Shown in pieces: positions 1-9,230 of a DNA stretch of 64,000 bases. The DNA comes from Kribbella catacumbae DSM 19601 (GTDB taxonomy: Bacteria > Actinomycetota > Actinomycetes > Propionibacteriales > Kribbellaceae). The notes below the pieces were generated by a model. It saw only the letters and a list, made by a program, of their open reading frames with translations. It had not been told where the DNA came from and did not search any database. The position numbers and the translations under genes are program-made. Where the stretch lies: contig NZ_AQUZ01000024.1 of NCBI RefSeq assembly GCF_000372465.1, forward strand, positions 62,001 to 126,000, in the 5' to 3' direction. Position 1 is the first letter of the stretch. Every line of letters begins with the position of its first letter.

Positions 1-573
1 GAATCGACGCTCGGCGATCTGCGCGTCGAGATCCTGCACGGGCGCTTGCCGGCCGACGAGAAGGACTCGGTGATGTCCCGGTTCGCGGCCGGCGAGATCG
101 ACGTGCTGATCGCGACCACCGTGATCGAGGTCGGTGTCGACGTGCCGAATGCGTCGACGATGGTGGTGATGGACGCCGACCGGTTCGGCATCTCCCAGCT
201 GCACCAGCTGCGTGGCCGGGTCGGCCGTGGCCGGGTGCCTGGGCTCTGCCTGCTGGTCACGTACGCCTGGGGCGGATCGAAATCCATGGGGCGGTTGGAG
301 GCGGTCGCGGCGACGACGGACGGGTTCGAGCTGTCCCGGATCGACCTGGAGACAAGGCGCGAAGGCGACGTACTCGGGGTCGCGCAGTCCGGCCGCCGGA
401 GCAGTCTCAAGCTGCTCAGCGTGTTGCGTGACGAGGAGATCATCCTGACCGCGCGGCACGTCGCGAACTCGCTCATCTCGGTCGACGCGGAACTGGCCGA
501 GTACCCCGTACTGCGGTCCTTCGTGCGCAGCGCGCTGGAGTCCGAGGCGACCGACTATCTGGAGAAGACGTGA
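1..573 (+). CDS. recG: ATP-dependent DNA helicase RecG, C-terminal part (cut by window start)
   Basis: The frame is open from base 1, so the gene begins outside the window. What remains is the second RecA-like helicase lobe and the C-terminus. It shows the TTVIEVGVDVPNA block (motif V) and the QLHQLRGRVGRG block (motif VI with the arginine finger), which are hallmarks of RecG and related superfamily 2 helicases. RecG remodels stalled replication forks and Holliday junctions. The stop codon overlaps the rsmD start as GTGA, implying translational coupling. The order recG-rsmD-coaD is a standard actinobacterial arrangement and supports RecG over other SF2 helicases such as Mfd or PriA. Confidence 0.93.
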   Translation, partial: ESTLGDLRVEILHGRLPADEKDSVMSRFAAGEIDVLIATTVIEVGVDVPNASTMVVMDADRFGISQLHQLRGRVGRGRVPGLCLLVTYAWGGSKSMGRLEAVAATTDGFELSRIDLETRREGDVLGVAQSGRRSSLKLLSVLRDEEIILTARHVANSLISVDAELAEYPVLRSFVRSALESEATDYLEKT

Positions 574-1133
574 CGCGCATCGTCGGGGGAGTGGCGGGTG
601 GCCGGCGGATCGCCGTACCGGCCGGCAGTGGGACCAGGCCGACCGCCGATCGGGTCCGGGAGGCACTTTTCTCTTCCCTGGAAGCCGAATTCGGCAGTTT
701 CGACGGCCTGCAGGTGCTCGACCTGTACTCCGGTTCGGGTGCGGTCGGGCTGGAAGCCCTGTCGCGCGGGGCGAAGCGGGTCGTGCTGGTCGAGGCGGAT
801 CGCCGGGCCGCCGACGTGATCGCCGCGAACATCAAGGCGGTGGGGCTGCCGGGCGCGACGCTGCTCACCAGGCCGGTCGAGAAGGTTGCCCAGGGCGACA
901 ATTCGGGCGGGCCCATCGATCTGGTCTTCGCCGACCCGCCGTACCAGCTGGAAACCGTCGAACTGCAGGGGGTGCTGACCTCGCTGGCTTCGGGTGGGTG
1001 GCTCGCCGAGGATGCGGTGGTGGTCGTCGAGCGGGCCAAGCGGGAGCCGTGGGAGTGGCCCGAGGGGTTCGCCGCGTTGCGGGATCGCAAGTACGGCGAG
1101 GCCCGGCTTTGGTACGGTCACCGCCATGAGTAG
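570..1133 (+). CDS. rsmD: 16S rRNA (guanine966-N2)-methyltransferase RsmD
   Basis: This 187-aa protein matches the usual RsmD length. The N-terminus has the family block RIVGGVAGGRRI, followed by a SAM-binding loop LDLYSGSGAVGLEALSRGA and the catalytic DPPY motif (in VFADPPY). The enzyme methylates G966 of 16S rRNA during 30S assembly. The GTG start lies inside the recG stop and is favoured because no better in-frame start exists. The 3' end overlaps coaD by 8 bp, so rsmD and coaD are almost certainly co-transcribed. Confidence 0.95.
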   Translation: MTRIVGGVAGGRRIAVPAGSGTRPTADRVREALFSSLEAEFGSFDGLQVLDLYSGSGAVGLEALSRGAKRVVLVEADRRAADVIAANIKAVGLPGATLLTRPVEKVAQGDNSGGPIDLVFADPPYQLETVELQGVLTSLASGGWLAEDAVVVVERAKREPWEWPEGFAALRDRKYGEARLWYGHRHE

Positions 1134-1596
1134 GGCTGTGTTTCCCGGCACCTTCGATCCACCCACCAACGGGCATCTGGACGTGATCGCCAGGGCGTCC
1201 GCCGCCTTCGACGAGGTGATCGTCGCGACCGGGGTGAACAAGTCCAAGCAGCGGCTGTTCAGCGTCGAGGACCGAATCGCGATGCTGACCGAGATCGTGG
1301 CGCCGTACGGCAACGTCCGGGTCGGCACCTTCGACGGGCTGCTGGTCGACTACTGCCGGGCCGAGGACGCCCAGGTGATCGTCAAAGGGCTGCGCTCGGG
1401 CGGTGACTACGACTACGAGCTGCAGATGGCCCAGATGAACCGGAAGCTGTCCGGCGTCGACACCGTCTTCCTGCCGACCGCGCCGGAGAACGCTTACATC
1501 TCCTCCAGCCTGGTCAAGGAGATCGCGAAACTCGGAGGCCCGGTGGAAGATTTCCTGCCCCCCGCAGTCCATGCCCGGCTGCTCGCCGCGCTGTGA
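1126..1596 (+). CDS. coaD: Phosphopantetheine adenylyltransferase (coenzyme A biosynthesis)
   Basis: This 156-aa protein starts MSRAVFPGTFDPPTNGH, which holds the nucleotidyltransferase T/HxGH signature (TNGH). The C-terminal half carries ISSSLVKEIAKLGG, typical of CoaD. It transfers AMP from ATP to 4'-phosphopantetheine, the penultimate step of CoA synthesis, in the cytoplasm. The ATG at 1126 is chosen because the family N-terminus begins exactly there, although the frame stays open further upstream inside rsmD. It overlaps rsmD by 8 bp. Confidence 0.96.
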   Translation: MSRAVFPGTFDPPTNGHLDVIARASAAFDEVIVATGVNKSKQRLFSVEDRIAMLTEIVAPYGNVRVGTFDGLLVDYCRAEDAQVIVKGLRSGGDYDYELQMAQMNRKLSGVDTVFLPTAPENAYISSSLVKEIAKLGGPVEDFLPPAVHARLLAAL

Positions 1597-1704
1597 GCCT
1601 GCCCCGAATTGGGCGAGACGGTGGGAACTTGGTAATGTTGTCCACTGGTCTTGTTGAGACCGAGATTCAGCCTGCCCACGCCTGAAAGGTATGTCCTGAG
1701 CGCC

Positions 1705-2238
1705 TTGGACCCGCGGTCCCCACTCGTGATCGATACGCACGAGCTGTCACGCCGCGCCGGGTCCCAGCGCGAAGTCTCCTTCACGGCCAACGCACCGGCA
1801 GATCTCGGAATCGACGTGATCGGCGTCCCCGAAGGCGACCCGATCCAGTTCGATCTGCGACTGGAAGCGGTAGTCGAGGGGGTGCTCGTGACCGGATCGG
1901 CCAGTGGCCGGCTGGTCGGGGAGTGCGCGCGGTGCCTGGTCGATATCGAGGACGAGTTCCTCGCTGACGTCCAGGAGCTGTACGTCTACCCGGAGAGCGA
2001 CGCCGAGCCGGACGAGGCCAGCCGGATGGAGGGCGATCTGATCGACCTCGAGCCGGCGTTGAGGGACCAGGTGGTGCTCGCACTGCCGTTCCAGCCGTTG
2101 TGCAAGGACGACTGTCCGGGTCTGTGCCCCGAGTGTGGGGTACGCCTGGCGGACGAGCCCGGCCATCAGCACGAGAACGGCGTCGACTCCCGCTGGTCCG
2201 CTCTGCAGGGCCTGCTCCCGCAGGATGAACGACCGTAG
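1705..2238 (+). CDS. DUF177 (YceD-like) protein, linked to rpmF and 23S rRNA metabolism
   Basis: This protein of about 177 aa has the DUF177 layout: an N-terminal RSPLVIDTHELSRRAG block, a middle beta-rich region with ECARCLVDI, and a C-terminal zinc-binding-like cluster, CKDDCPGLCPECG. DUF177 proteins sit immediately upstream of rpmF in most bacteria and are implicated in 23S rRNA accumulation. The start is uncertain: TTG at 1705 fits the family N-terminus, while an in-frame TTG at 1651 would add 18 residues. A rather AT-rich stretch just upstream (around 1629-1655) could hold the promoter for a DUF177-rpmF-rnc-mutM unit. Confidence 0.85.
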   Translation: MDPRSPLVIDTHELSRRAGSQREVSFTANAPADLGIDVIGVPEGDPIQFDLRLEAVVEGVLVTGSASGRLVGECARCLVDIEDEFLADVQELYVYPESDAEPDEASRMEGDLIDLEPALRDQVVLALPFQPLCKDDCPGLCPECGVRLADEPGHQHENGVDSRWSALQGLLPQDERP

Positions 2239-2314
2239 TACCTGAAGCAGTTCGTCAAGTCACCAGCCAGCCGGCCGGGTCGCAAGCCCCCGGCCGAACC
2301 GAGGAGTCATAACC

Positions 2315-2506
2315 GTGGCCGTTCCGAAGCGGAAGATGTCGCGCAGCAACACCCGGAGCCGCCGGGCTCAGTGGAAGGCCACTGCGCCTGCCCTGGTCAC
2401 CTGCGTGAACCCCGCCTGCCGCGCGAAGCACCTGCAGCACACCGTTTGCCCCACCTGCGGCCAGTACGGCGCCAAGGGCGAGCGTCGCCAGGTCGTCGAG
2501 AGCTAA
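2315..2506 (+). CDS. rpmF: 50S ribosomal protein L32
   Basis: The product is 63 aa, basic, with the L32 N-terminus [20 protein letters not shown] and a four-cysteine zinc ribbon (CVNPAC then CPTC). It is therefore the zinc-binding (C+) form of L32. The GTG start at 2315 has a GAGGAG Shine-Dalgarno at 2301-2306. It lies between the DUF177 gene and rnc, as in other actinobacteria. Confidence 0.97.
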   Translation: MAVPKRKMSRSNTRSRRAQWKATAPALVTCVNPACRAKHLQHTVCPTCGQYGAKGERRQVVES

Positions 2507-2520
2507 ACGGCACCATCCCA

Positions 2521-3252
2521 GTGAACTCTGCCAACGAATCGGGGCTCTACGCCGAGCTGAACCAGCGGCTCGGCGTATCGCTGGCTGACAATTTACTGGA
2601 GCACGCCTTCACCCACCGTTCGTTCGCGTACGAGAACGGTGGGTTGCCGACCAATGAGCGACTGGAGTTCCTCGGGGACTCCGTGCTCGGCGTCATCGTC
2701 ACGGAGTCGTTGTTCCGCAACCATCCGGACCTCTCCGAGGGCCGGCTCGCCAAGCTGCGCGCTGCTGTCGTCAACATGCGCGCGCTGGCGGGGGTCGCAC
2801 GCGAGCTGAAGCTGGGTAAGTACCTTCGGCTCGGCCGCGGCGAGGAAGCCACTGGCGGCCGGGACAAGTCGTCGATCCTGGCCGACTGCGTCGAGGCACT
2901 GATCGGCGCCGTCTACCTGGACCGTGGCTTCGAGACCGCGGGCCGGGTCGTGCACACGCTGTTCGACGAGCTGATGGAGTCGTCGGCGCGGCTGGGTGCC
3001 GGCCTGGACTGGAAGACCAGCCTGCAAGAGCTGGTAGCGCAGCTGGGCGTCGGCGTACCGGAGTACGTGATCGCCGAGTCCGGTCCTGACCACGCCAAGA
3101 CCTTCGAGGCGCGGGTGCGGATCGGTTCGGACACCTACGGTCACGGCATCGGCCGCAGCAAGAAGGAAGCCGAGCAGCAAGCCGCCGAGACCGCCTGGAA
3201 GGCGCTCAGGGCAGCCCACCCAGACAGCACAGACCCATCTCAGCAGCCCTGA
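2521..3252 (+). CDS. rnc: Ribonuclease III
   Basis: This 243-aa protein has an endonuclease domain with the signature [12 protein letters not shown], a second acidic cluster [13 protein letters not shown], and a C-terminal double-stranded RNA-binding domain (about residues 165-235, ending in [13 protein letters not shown]). It processes rRNA precursors and structured mRNAs. The GTG start at 2521, 14 bp after rpmF, matches the family N-terminus ([17 protein letters not shown]). An upstream in-frame ATG at 2371 lies wholly inside rpmF and is rejected. The Shine-Dalgarno is weak, which suggests coupling to rpmF translation. mutM begins 1 bp after the stop. Confidence 0.95.
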   Translation: MNSANESGLYAELNQRLGVSLADNLLEHAFTHRSFAYENGGLPTNERLEFLGDSVLGVIVTESLFRNHPDLSEGRLAKLRAAVVNMRALAGVARELKLGKYLRLGRGEEATGGRDKSSILADCVEALIGAVYLDRGFETAGRVVHTLFDELMESSARLGAGLDWKTSLQELVAQLGVGVPEYVIAESGPDHAKTFEARVRIGSDTYGHGIGRSKKEAEQQAAETAWKALRAAHPDSTDPSQQP

Positions 3253-3253
3253 G

Positions 3254-4108
3254 GTGCCTGAGCTTCCAGAGGTAGAGGTCGTCCGCCGCGGACTCGCGGA
3301 TTTCACCACCGGGCGGACGATCGACGCCGTCGAGGTGCTGCACCCCCGGCCGGTACGCCGTCATCTGGCCGGGCCGGACGATTTCGTCGCCCTGCTCAAG
3401 GGGCAGACGTTCGCTGTCCCCGCCCGGCGCGGGAAGTACCTGTGGCTGCCGCTGGAGTCCGGGGACGCCGTCCTGGCGCACCTGGGCATGAGCGGGCAGT
3501 TCCGGGTTCAGCCGGTCGGCGCGCCGGACGAGAAGCACCTGCGGGTCCGGTTCAGGTTCGCCGACGACGGCGGAGAGGTCCGTTTTACGGACCAGCGGAT
3601 GTTCGGTGGTCTGTCGTACTCCGAGGGTGGCGCTGAGTTACCTTCGGAGATTGCGCACATAGCCCGGGACCCGTTCGATCCTTTGTTCGACGAGACCCTT
3701 TTCGTGTCTGGTCTGCGTCGCCGTAAAACTGGTTTGAAGCGGGCGTTGCTCGACCAGACGCTGGTCAGCGGAGTCGGGAATATCTATGCCGACGAGGCTT
3801 TGTGGCGCGCCAAGCTGCATTACGCGAAGGCGACCGAGACGATGAAACCCTTGCAGGCAAGGGAAATCCTCGGTCATGCCCGGGCGGTGATGGGTGAGGC
3901 CCTGGACGTCGGCGGGACCAGCTTCGATGCCCTGTATGTCAACGTGAACGGGGAATCCGGCTATTTCGAGCGGGGCCTGGCGGTCTACGGCCAGGAAGGA
4001 TCGCCGTGCCCGCGCGATGGCCGGCCGATCCGTCGCGAGCCGTTCATGAACCGTTCCTCGTTCCGCTGCCCGAAGTGCCAGCCGGCGCCACGACACGCCC
4101 GGTGGTGA
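3254..4108 (+). CDS. mutM: Formamidopyrimidine-DNA glycosylase (MutM/Fpg)
   Basis: The protein has 284 aa. It begins [14 protein letters not shown], giving the catalytic Pro2-Glu3 pair once Met is removed, and has the conserved lysine in [10 protein letters not shown]. It excises 8-oxoguanine and formamidopyrimidines. The helix-two-turn-helix region ([20 protein letters not shown]) is intact. The C-terminal zinc finger is unusual: Cys252 is followed by Asp255, where the family normally has the second cysteine, and then Cys272 and Cys275. The finger would therefore be Cys-Asp-Cys-Cys. The GTG start at 3254 almost abuts rnc. Confidence 0.94.
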   Translation: MPELPEVEVVRRGLADFTTGRTIDAVEVLHPRPVRRHLAGPDDFVALLKGQTFAVPARRGKYLWLPLESGDAVLAHLGMSGQFRVQPVGAPDEKHLRVRFRFADDGGEVRFTDQRMFGGLSYSEGGAELPSEIAHIARDPFDPLFDETLFVSGLRRRKTGLKRALLDQTLVSGVGNIYADEALWRAKLHYAKATETMKPLQAREILGHARAVMGEALDVGGTSFDALYVNVNGESGYFERGLAVYGQEGSPCPRDGRPIRREPFMNRSSFRCPKCQPAPRHARW

Positions 4109-4242
4109 GCGAGATATCGTTAATTCAAGTAGCTCAGGTTGACCCTTGGCGTAGGCGGTGTCACCCTGAAAGACGGCACACAATTCTGCGCTCCGCGGAC
4201 CAGGGGCGCCAAACTGCCAGAACCCTTCCGGAGGACAGCACA

Positions 4243-4443
4243 ATGGCCAAGGCTCTTTTAGGGCACCTTGGAGGCACTGACCCGCGCATGCTCGAGCAGG
4301 TACGTCTGCTCAACCGGCGTGTCGCCGATCTGGAGGCGCACGTCATGCGCCTGCAGGCAGAGAACGACCATCTCGTCGCAGCCGTACACGACGGACGCCT
4401 GCTCACGGTAGACGAGGCTCTGCGCGCCCCCGCTTCGGTCTGA
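4243..4443 (+). CDS. Small conserved coiled-coil protein (66 aa), function unknown
   Basis: The ATG at 4243 follows a clear GGAGGA Shine-Dalgarno (about 4230). The product starts MAKALLGHLGG and contains one predicted amphipathic coiled coil (about residues 16-45, RMLEQVRLLNRRVADLEAHV then LQAEND), followed by a short acidic tail. I recall similar short proteins upstream of smc in actinobacteria but cannot assign a function. It lacks a signal peptide or membrane segment. The frame is open upstream to 4006 inside mutM, but the ribosome-binding site fixes the start. About 130 bp separate it from mutM, so it may have its own promoter. Confidence 0.7.
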   Translation: MAKALLGHLGGTDPRMLEQVRLLNRRVADLEAHVMRLQAENDHLVAAVHDGRLLTVDEALRAPASV

Positions 4444-4670
4444 ACCACCGAAGCCGCACCACATCACCGACCGCACCACCCACGGCGGCGGCCCCCGTCC
4501 GGGCCTCCGCCGCGTTTCTTGCCGGTACTGCCTGTGTGCCTTGGGTACAGTGATCGGCGGAACTACTTCCCCCGGGTAGCGGCACTGTCACCGCGCGTGC
4601 GGTGGCCGATGGCAGTTATGACGGTTCCTTTCGGTATCGTCTGTCCTTTCACGGGTTGGGAGCTATCGCT

Positions 4671-7600
4671 TTGTACCTGAAGAGCATGACGCTCCGGGGT
4701 TTCAAGTCATTCGCGTCGGCCACGACGATGAACTTCGAACCAGGTATCACCTGCATCGTCGGCCCCAACGGTTCCGGCAAGTCCAATGTCGTCGACGGTC
4801 TCGCCTGGGTGATGGGTGAGCAGGGCGTCAAGTCGCTGCGTGGCGGCAAGATGGAAGACGTCATCTTCGCCGGTACGTCGGGCCGCGCCCCGCTGGGCCG
4901 CGCCGAGGTCGTCCTGACCATCGACAACACCGACGGCGCGCTCCCGATCGAGTACGCCGAGGTGACGATCTCGCGGACGATGTTCCGCAACGGCGGCTCC
5001 GACTACCAGATCAACGGCCAGAACTGCCGGCTGCTCGACGTCCAGGAGTTGCTCAGCGACTCCGGGATCGGCCGCGAGATGCACGTCATCGTCGGCCAGG
5101 GCCAGCTCGACTCGATCCTGCGCGCGACTCCCGAGGGCCGCCGTGGCTTCGTCGAGGAGGCGGCCGGCGTACTGAAGCACCGCAAGCGCAAGGAGAAGGC
5201 GCTGCGGAAGCTCGAGTCCACCGAGGGCAACGTGCACCGCCTCGGGGACCTGATCGCAGAGATCCGTCGCCAGCTGAAGCCGCTCGGACGCCAGGCAGAA
5301 GTTGCACGGCGCGCGGTGACGATCCAGGCCGAGGTCCGCGACGGCCGGTCCCGGCTGCTCGCCGACGACATCGTGCAGGCTCAGTCCTCGCTGGAGGCCG
5401 AGCTCAAGGACGAGGCGGCACTGACCGAGAAGCGCACCCAGATCGAGGCCGCGTTGCGGGAGGCGCGGGATCTCGAGGCCGAGCTGGAAGACGCGCTCCG
5501 GACCGACGCGCCGGCGCTGCAGGCCGCGCAGGACACCTGGTACGCGCTGTCCGGATTCGGCGAGAAGATCAAGGGCACCGCCCGGATCGCCGCGGACCGG
5601 ATCCGTTCGCTCAGCGACGAGGCCGAGGAGTCCCGCAGCGGGCGCGACCCCGAGGAGCTCGAGCTGGAGGCTGCCCGGGTCCGCGAGAGCGAGGCGCAGA
5701 TCGAGGCCGAGGTCGAGGCGCACTCCGAGCTGCTCGCGCAGGCGATCGAGCACCGGCAGCAGCTCGAGGCGGAGCACGCCGAGGAGGAGCGTCGGATCGC
5801 GTCGCTGATCCGGGCCGCCGCGGACCGTCGCGAGGGTATGGCCCGGCTGACCGGCCAGGTGAACGCGCTGAAGAGCCGTGCGGCCGCCGCCGAGTCCGAG
5901 ATCGGCCGTCTGGCCAGCAACCAGCGCGAGGCCGAGGCGCGGGCTGCCAAGGCCCAACACGACTTCACCGCTCTAGAGACCCAGGTCGCCGGCCTCGACG
6001 CCGGCGAACGCGGCCTGGACGAGGAGTACGAGGCAGCCCAGAGCGTCCTGGACGAGCTGGAGGAGCGCCTCACCAAGCTCCGCGCCGAGGAGCGCGACGC
6101 CGAGCGGGAGCGGGCCGGCCTGACTGCCCGCAAGGACGCCCTGGAGATGGGCCTCAACCGCAAGGACGGCGCCGGCGCCCTGCTGGCCGCCTCCGAGCAG
6201 GTGAACGGCCTGATGGGCTCTATCGCCGCGCTGCTGAGCGTCCGACCCGGCTATGAGACGGCGATCGCCGCCGCGCTGGGCGAGGCCGCTGATGCCGTCG
6301 CCGTGACGCACACCCAGGCCGCACTGAACGCGGTCGGGCACCTCAAGGAGCACGACCTCGGCCGAGCCGGGATGCTCCTCGGAGACGCCCCGGCCGACGA
6401 CTTCTCCAGCTGGCCACAGTTGCCGTACGGCGCGACGTACGCGGTCGAGGTGGTGGAGTGCCCCGAGACGCTGCGCCCGGCCCTTCGCCGGCTGCTCCGC
6501 AAGGTCGCCGTGGTCGACGACGTCCCCGCGGCGCGCTCGCTGATCCAGCACCTGCCCGAGGTCACCACGGCCACCCGGGCGGGCGACGTACTGGGTGCGC
6601 ACTTCGCGTACGGCGGCTCTGACGCGGCGCCGAGCCTGATCGAGGTGCAGTCTGCCGTCGACGAGGCCGCCGAGAAGCTGACCGAGGCCACCGCCCGGAG
6701 TGAGCGGCTGCGGTTCGAGCTGGCCGCGATGGAGCGCGAGCGGGAGGGCCAGAAGCAGTCGGTCGAGATCGCGCTGGCCCGGTTGCACGAGTCGGATGCG
6801 TCGATGGCGGCCGTGGCCGAGCAGCTGGCCCAGTTCGGGTCGCTTGCGAAGGCGTCCCGCGGTGAGGCCCAGCGGATGGCCGAGGCGATCGCCGCGGCCG
6901 AGGAGGAGCGCGACCGGAACCTGTCCGGCCTCGCCGAACTCGAGCAGCGGCTCAGCGACGTCGAGCAGTACGGCGACGAAGAGGGTGACGACCCCGACCC
7001 GACCGAGCGTGACCGGCTCGCCGAGGCCGCCAAGGCAGGCCGAGCGGCCGAGATGGAAGCACGGCTCTCCCTGCGGACCACTGAAGAGCGTGCGCGGGCC
7101 CTGTCCGGCCGGGCTGACTCGCTGGAGCGTGCGGCGCGCCAGGAGCGGGAGGCCCGCGCTAGGGCTATCGCCCGGGCGACGCGTCGGGCACGGCAGTCCG
7201 AGGCCGCGCAGGCGGTGCACCTGGCGGCAGGACACGTCCTGGCCCGGCTGGAGCACTCACTGCAGCTCGCGGCCTCTGAGCGGTCGGCGATCCAGGCTCA
7301 GCGCGCCGAGCGCGAGCAGGCGCTGGCCCAGGCCCGCTCCACGACTCGCAACCTCAGCAGCGAGCTGGAGCAGCTCACTAACACCGTGCACCGCGACGCG
7401 CTGGCCAGGGCCGAGCAGAAGATGCGCTTGGAGGCCCTGTACGAGCGGGCGCTGGGCGAGCTGGGCACCGAGGTGGACGCGCTGGTCGCGGAGTACGGGC
7501 CGGATCAGCTGGTCCCGCCGCTGCCCAAGGACGGTGACGAGGACACGCTCGAACTCGAGGGCGAGCCGTTCGACCGGGCCAAGGTGCAGAAGCGGCTCAA

Positions 7601-8234
7601 GCAGGCCGAGCGGGCGCTGAACCAGCTGGGGCGGATCAACCCGCTCGCGCTGGAGGAGTTCGACGCGATGGAGGAGCGGCACCGCTTCCTCGCCGAGCAG
7701 CTCGAGGACCTGAAGAAGTCGCGGCGCGACCTGATGGACATCGTCAAGGAGGTCGACGACCGCGTCGAACAGGTCTTCACCGAGGCCTACCGCGACGTCG
7801 AGGTCGCCTTCGAACACGTCTTCAGCCGGCTGTTCCCCGGCGGTGAAGGCCGGCTCGTGCTGACCGATCCGTCCGACATGCTCAACACCGGCATCGACGT
7901 CGAGGCCCGCCCACCGGGCAAGAAGGTGAAGCGGCTGTCGCTGCTGTCCGGTGGCGAGCGCTCACTGGTCGCGGTCGCCTTCCTGGTCGCCCTCTTCAAG
8001 GCCCGCCCGTCGCCGTTCTACATCCTCGACGAGGTCGAGGCGGCGCTGGACGACACCAACCTGGGCCGCCTGCTGGAGATCTACGAGGAACTCCGCGAGA
8101 ACAGCCAGCTCCTGGTCATCACCCACCAGAAGCGCACGATGGAGGTCGCCGACGCCCTGTACGGCGTCACCATGCGCGGCGACGGCGTCTCCGCCGTCAT
8201 CAGCCAACGCATCCGCGAATCCGAACCCGCCTGA
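4671..8234 (+). CDS. smc: Chromosome partition protein SMC
   Basis: The product is 1187 aa. The N-terminal ATPase half has Walker A GPNGSGKS at residues 31-38. Long coiled-coil arms (about 165-500 and 660-1000) flank a hinge domain (about 510-650, GLMGSIAALL...). The C-terminal half has the ABC signature LSGGERSL (about residue 1090) and Walker B FYILDEVEAALDD (about 1115). SMC with ScpAB condenses and aligns chromosome arms. The TTG start at 4671 is preferred because it gives the family N-terminus YLKSMTLRGFKSF and has a GGGAG Shine-Dalgarno about 8 bases upstream. A longer frame back to 4602 is not supported. ftsY, usually next door, is 12.6 kb away. Confidence 0.96.
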   Translation: MYLKSMTLRGFKSFASATTMNFEPGITCIVGPNGSGKSNVVDGLAWVMGEQGVKSLRGGKMEDVIFAGTSGRAPLGRAEVVLTIDNTDGALPIEYAEVTISRTMFRNGGSDYQINGQNCRLLDVQELLSDSGIGREMHVIVGQGQLDSILRATPEGRRGFVEEAAGVLKHRKRKEKALRKLESTEGNVHRLGDLIAEIRRQLKPLGRQAEVARRAVTIQAEVRDGRSRLLADDIVQAQSSLEAELKDEAALTEKRTQIEAALREARDLEAELEDALRTDAPALQAAQDTWYALSGFGEKIKGTARIAADRIRSLSDEAEESRSGRDPEELELEAARVRESEAQIEAEVEAHSELLAQAIEHRQQLEAEHAEEERRIASLIRAAADRREGMARLTGQVNALKSRAAAAESEIGRLASNQREAEARAAKAQHDFTALETQVAGLDAGERGLDEEYEAAQSVLDELEERLTKLRAEERDAERERAGLTARKDALEMGLNRKDGAGALLAASEQVNGLMGSIAALLSVRPGYETAIAAALGEAADAVAVTHTQAALNAVGHLKEHDLGRAGMLLGDAPADDFSSWPQLPYGATYAVEVVECPETLRPALRRLLRKVAVVDDVPAARSLIQHLPEVTTATRAGDVLGAHFAYGGSDAAPSLIEVQSAVDEAAEKLTEATARSERLRFELAAMEREREGQKQSVEIALARLHESDASMAAVAEQLAQFGSLAKASRGEAQRMAEAIAAAEEERDRNLSGLAELEQRLSDVEQYGDEEGDDPDPTERDRLAEAAKAGRAAEMEARLSLRTTEERARALSGRADSLERAARQEREARARAIARATRRARQSEAAQAVHLAAGHVLARLEHSLQLAASERSAIQAQRAEREQALAQARSTTRNLSSELEQLTNTVHRDALARAEQKMRLEALYERALGELGTEVDALVAEYGPDQLVPPLPKDGDEDTLELEGEPFDRAKVQKRLKQAERALNQLGRINPLALEEFDAMEERHRFLAEQLEDLKKSRRDLMDIVKEVDDRVEQVFTEAYRDVEVAFEHVFSRLFPGGEGRLVLTDPSDMLNTGIDVEARPPGKKVKRLSLLSGGERSLVAVAFLVALFKARPSPFYILDEVEAALDDTNLGRLLEIYEELRENSQLLVITHQKRTMEVADALYGVTMRGDGVSAVISQRIRESEPA

Positions 8235-8264
8235 CGTCTTGACTGGTTGAGGATCATCGCTCCC

Positions 8265-8428
8265 ATGGAGTCCCGGCGGCGACGGCTGACTGCTGAGGAG
8301 TTGGTCGCCCGGCACCGGGGCTGCCGCGACTAGATGCTGCCCAGCTGATCCAGGAGGCCGACGACTTCTTCGGCACCGACGACCGACTCGCCGACGACCC
8401 GACCAGCGATGACGGCACCAGGTACTGA
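8265..8428 (+). pseudogene. Frameshifted small antitoxin-like gene remnant
   Basis: The ATG at 8265 opens MESRRRRLTAEELVARHRG and stops after 22 codons. A frame change near 8320 restores a sensible continuation, LPRLDAAQLIQEADDFF, ending at the TGA at 8426. The rejoined peptide of about 54 aa has the look of small VapB/prevent-host-death-type antitoxins (basic N-terminus, amphipathic helix, acidic tail), but this is a resemblance only. No toxin partner is present. Either it is a decayed gene or there is a single-base sequencing error. Confidence 0.35.
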
Positions 8429-8580
8429 TGCCGAGCACCCGGCCCGGTCGCCCGGCGAGCGGCGGTCCGGTCGCTAGCCCCTCGGCCAACCGATGGCCCG
8501 CTACAGGGCGCCGTCGGCACCAGAACCGGCCATCGGCAACCACAACCCGACGTACCCGGCGTGGCTGGGATGATTCCTGG

Positions 8581-8616
8581 CCCGCCCGCCCGCCCGCCCG
8601 CCCGCCCGCCCGTCCG
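8581..8616. repeat. CCCG tetranucleotide tandem repeat (8 perfect copies plus a TCCG variant)
   Basis: Eight consecutive CCCG units occupy 8581-8612 and are followed by TCCG. A tract of this kind is prone to slippage. It ends two bases before a 22-bp perfect palindrome. Confidence 0.9.
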
Positions 8617-8617
8617 C

Positions 8618-8710
8618 CGGTCCGGCGTACGCCGGACCGCCGCTGCGGCGTACGCCGGCAGTTGAGCTGCGGCCCTGGCAGTGGCTCGGCCCGCCGCGTC
8701 GGCGTACGCC
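8618..8710. repeat. Cluster of three GGCGTACGCC palindromes
   Basis: GGCGTACGCC occurs at 8624-8633, 8647-8656 and 8701-8710. The first copy is the centre of a longer 22-bp perfect palindrome (8618-8639). Regularly repeated palindromes may be protein-binding sites or extragenic repeat units. Confidence 0.75.
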
Positions 8711-8751
8711 GGGAGGGGCCGGACGCCCACGCATACCCGTCTCCGGCCAGC

Positions 8752-8919
8752 AAGCGCTTGCCTCGGCGTGTCGGGGCATCGGCATGAGGTCGTGCGTGCG
8801 CCGAGGTACATGCTCGCCTCCCGCGGCCCTGTCTGAGGTTCGTTGCCGAGGCCTGCCGGTAGGGGCCGGGCGGCCACCACTGTCAAACCTCGCGAGTAAG
8901 CGCTTGCCTCGGCGTGTCG
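8752..8919. repeat. 22-bp direct repeat pair
   Basis: An identical 22-bp sequence beginning AAGCGCTTGCC is present at 8752-8773 and 8898-8919, 146 bp apart. The surrounding sequence is only loosely similar, so this may be the trace of a small duplication or a deletion-prone pair. Confidence 0.7.
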
Positions 8920-9230
8920 AGGGTGTCAGGACGGGGTTTGGTAGTGGTGGCGGTCCGCAACCGGTCGTCCCCGGTCGGAGTCGAAGTCGCTCACACCGCG
9001 GTACGGCGGATCGGTTGCGTGGGCCCAGGTCTTGGGTGCCTGGGTTGGGTGTGGTTACCCGTGGTCCGGAGGGGTTCGCTTCTCGGCGTGGGGTTAGCCC
9101 CTTGCTCTGCCAGTAGGTGATGCCTTCCGGGCGGGGCGGAGTACACCGATTGGTCGCTGGACAACCCCACCAGCGAATCCCTTCACCCGGCGTGTCCCCG
9201 GTGGCCGCCCGCGGCCGTTCAGTCCACGCA

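Noticed and set aside
4602-4670. Longer SMC N-terminus
   Set aside because: The added residues are unlike SMC, and the TTG at 4671 has a good Shine-Dalgarno and the family N-terminus.
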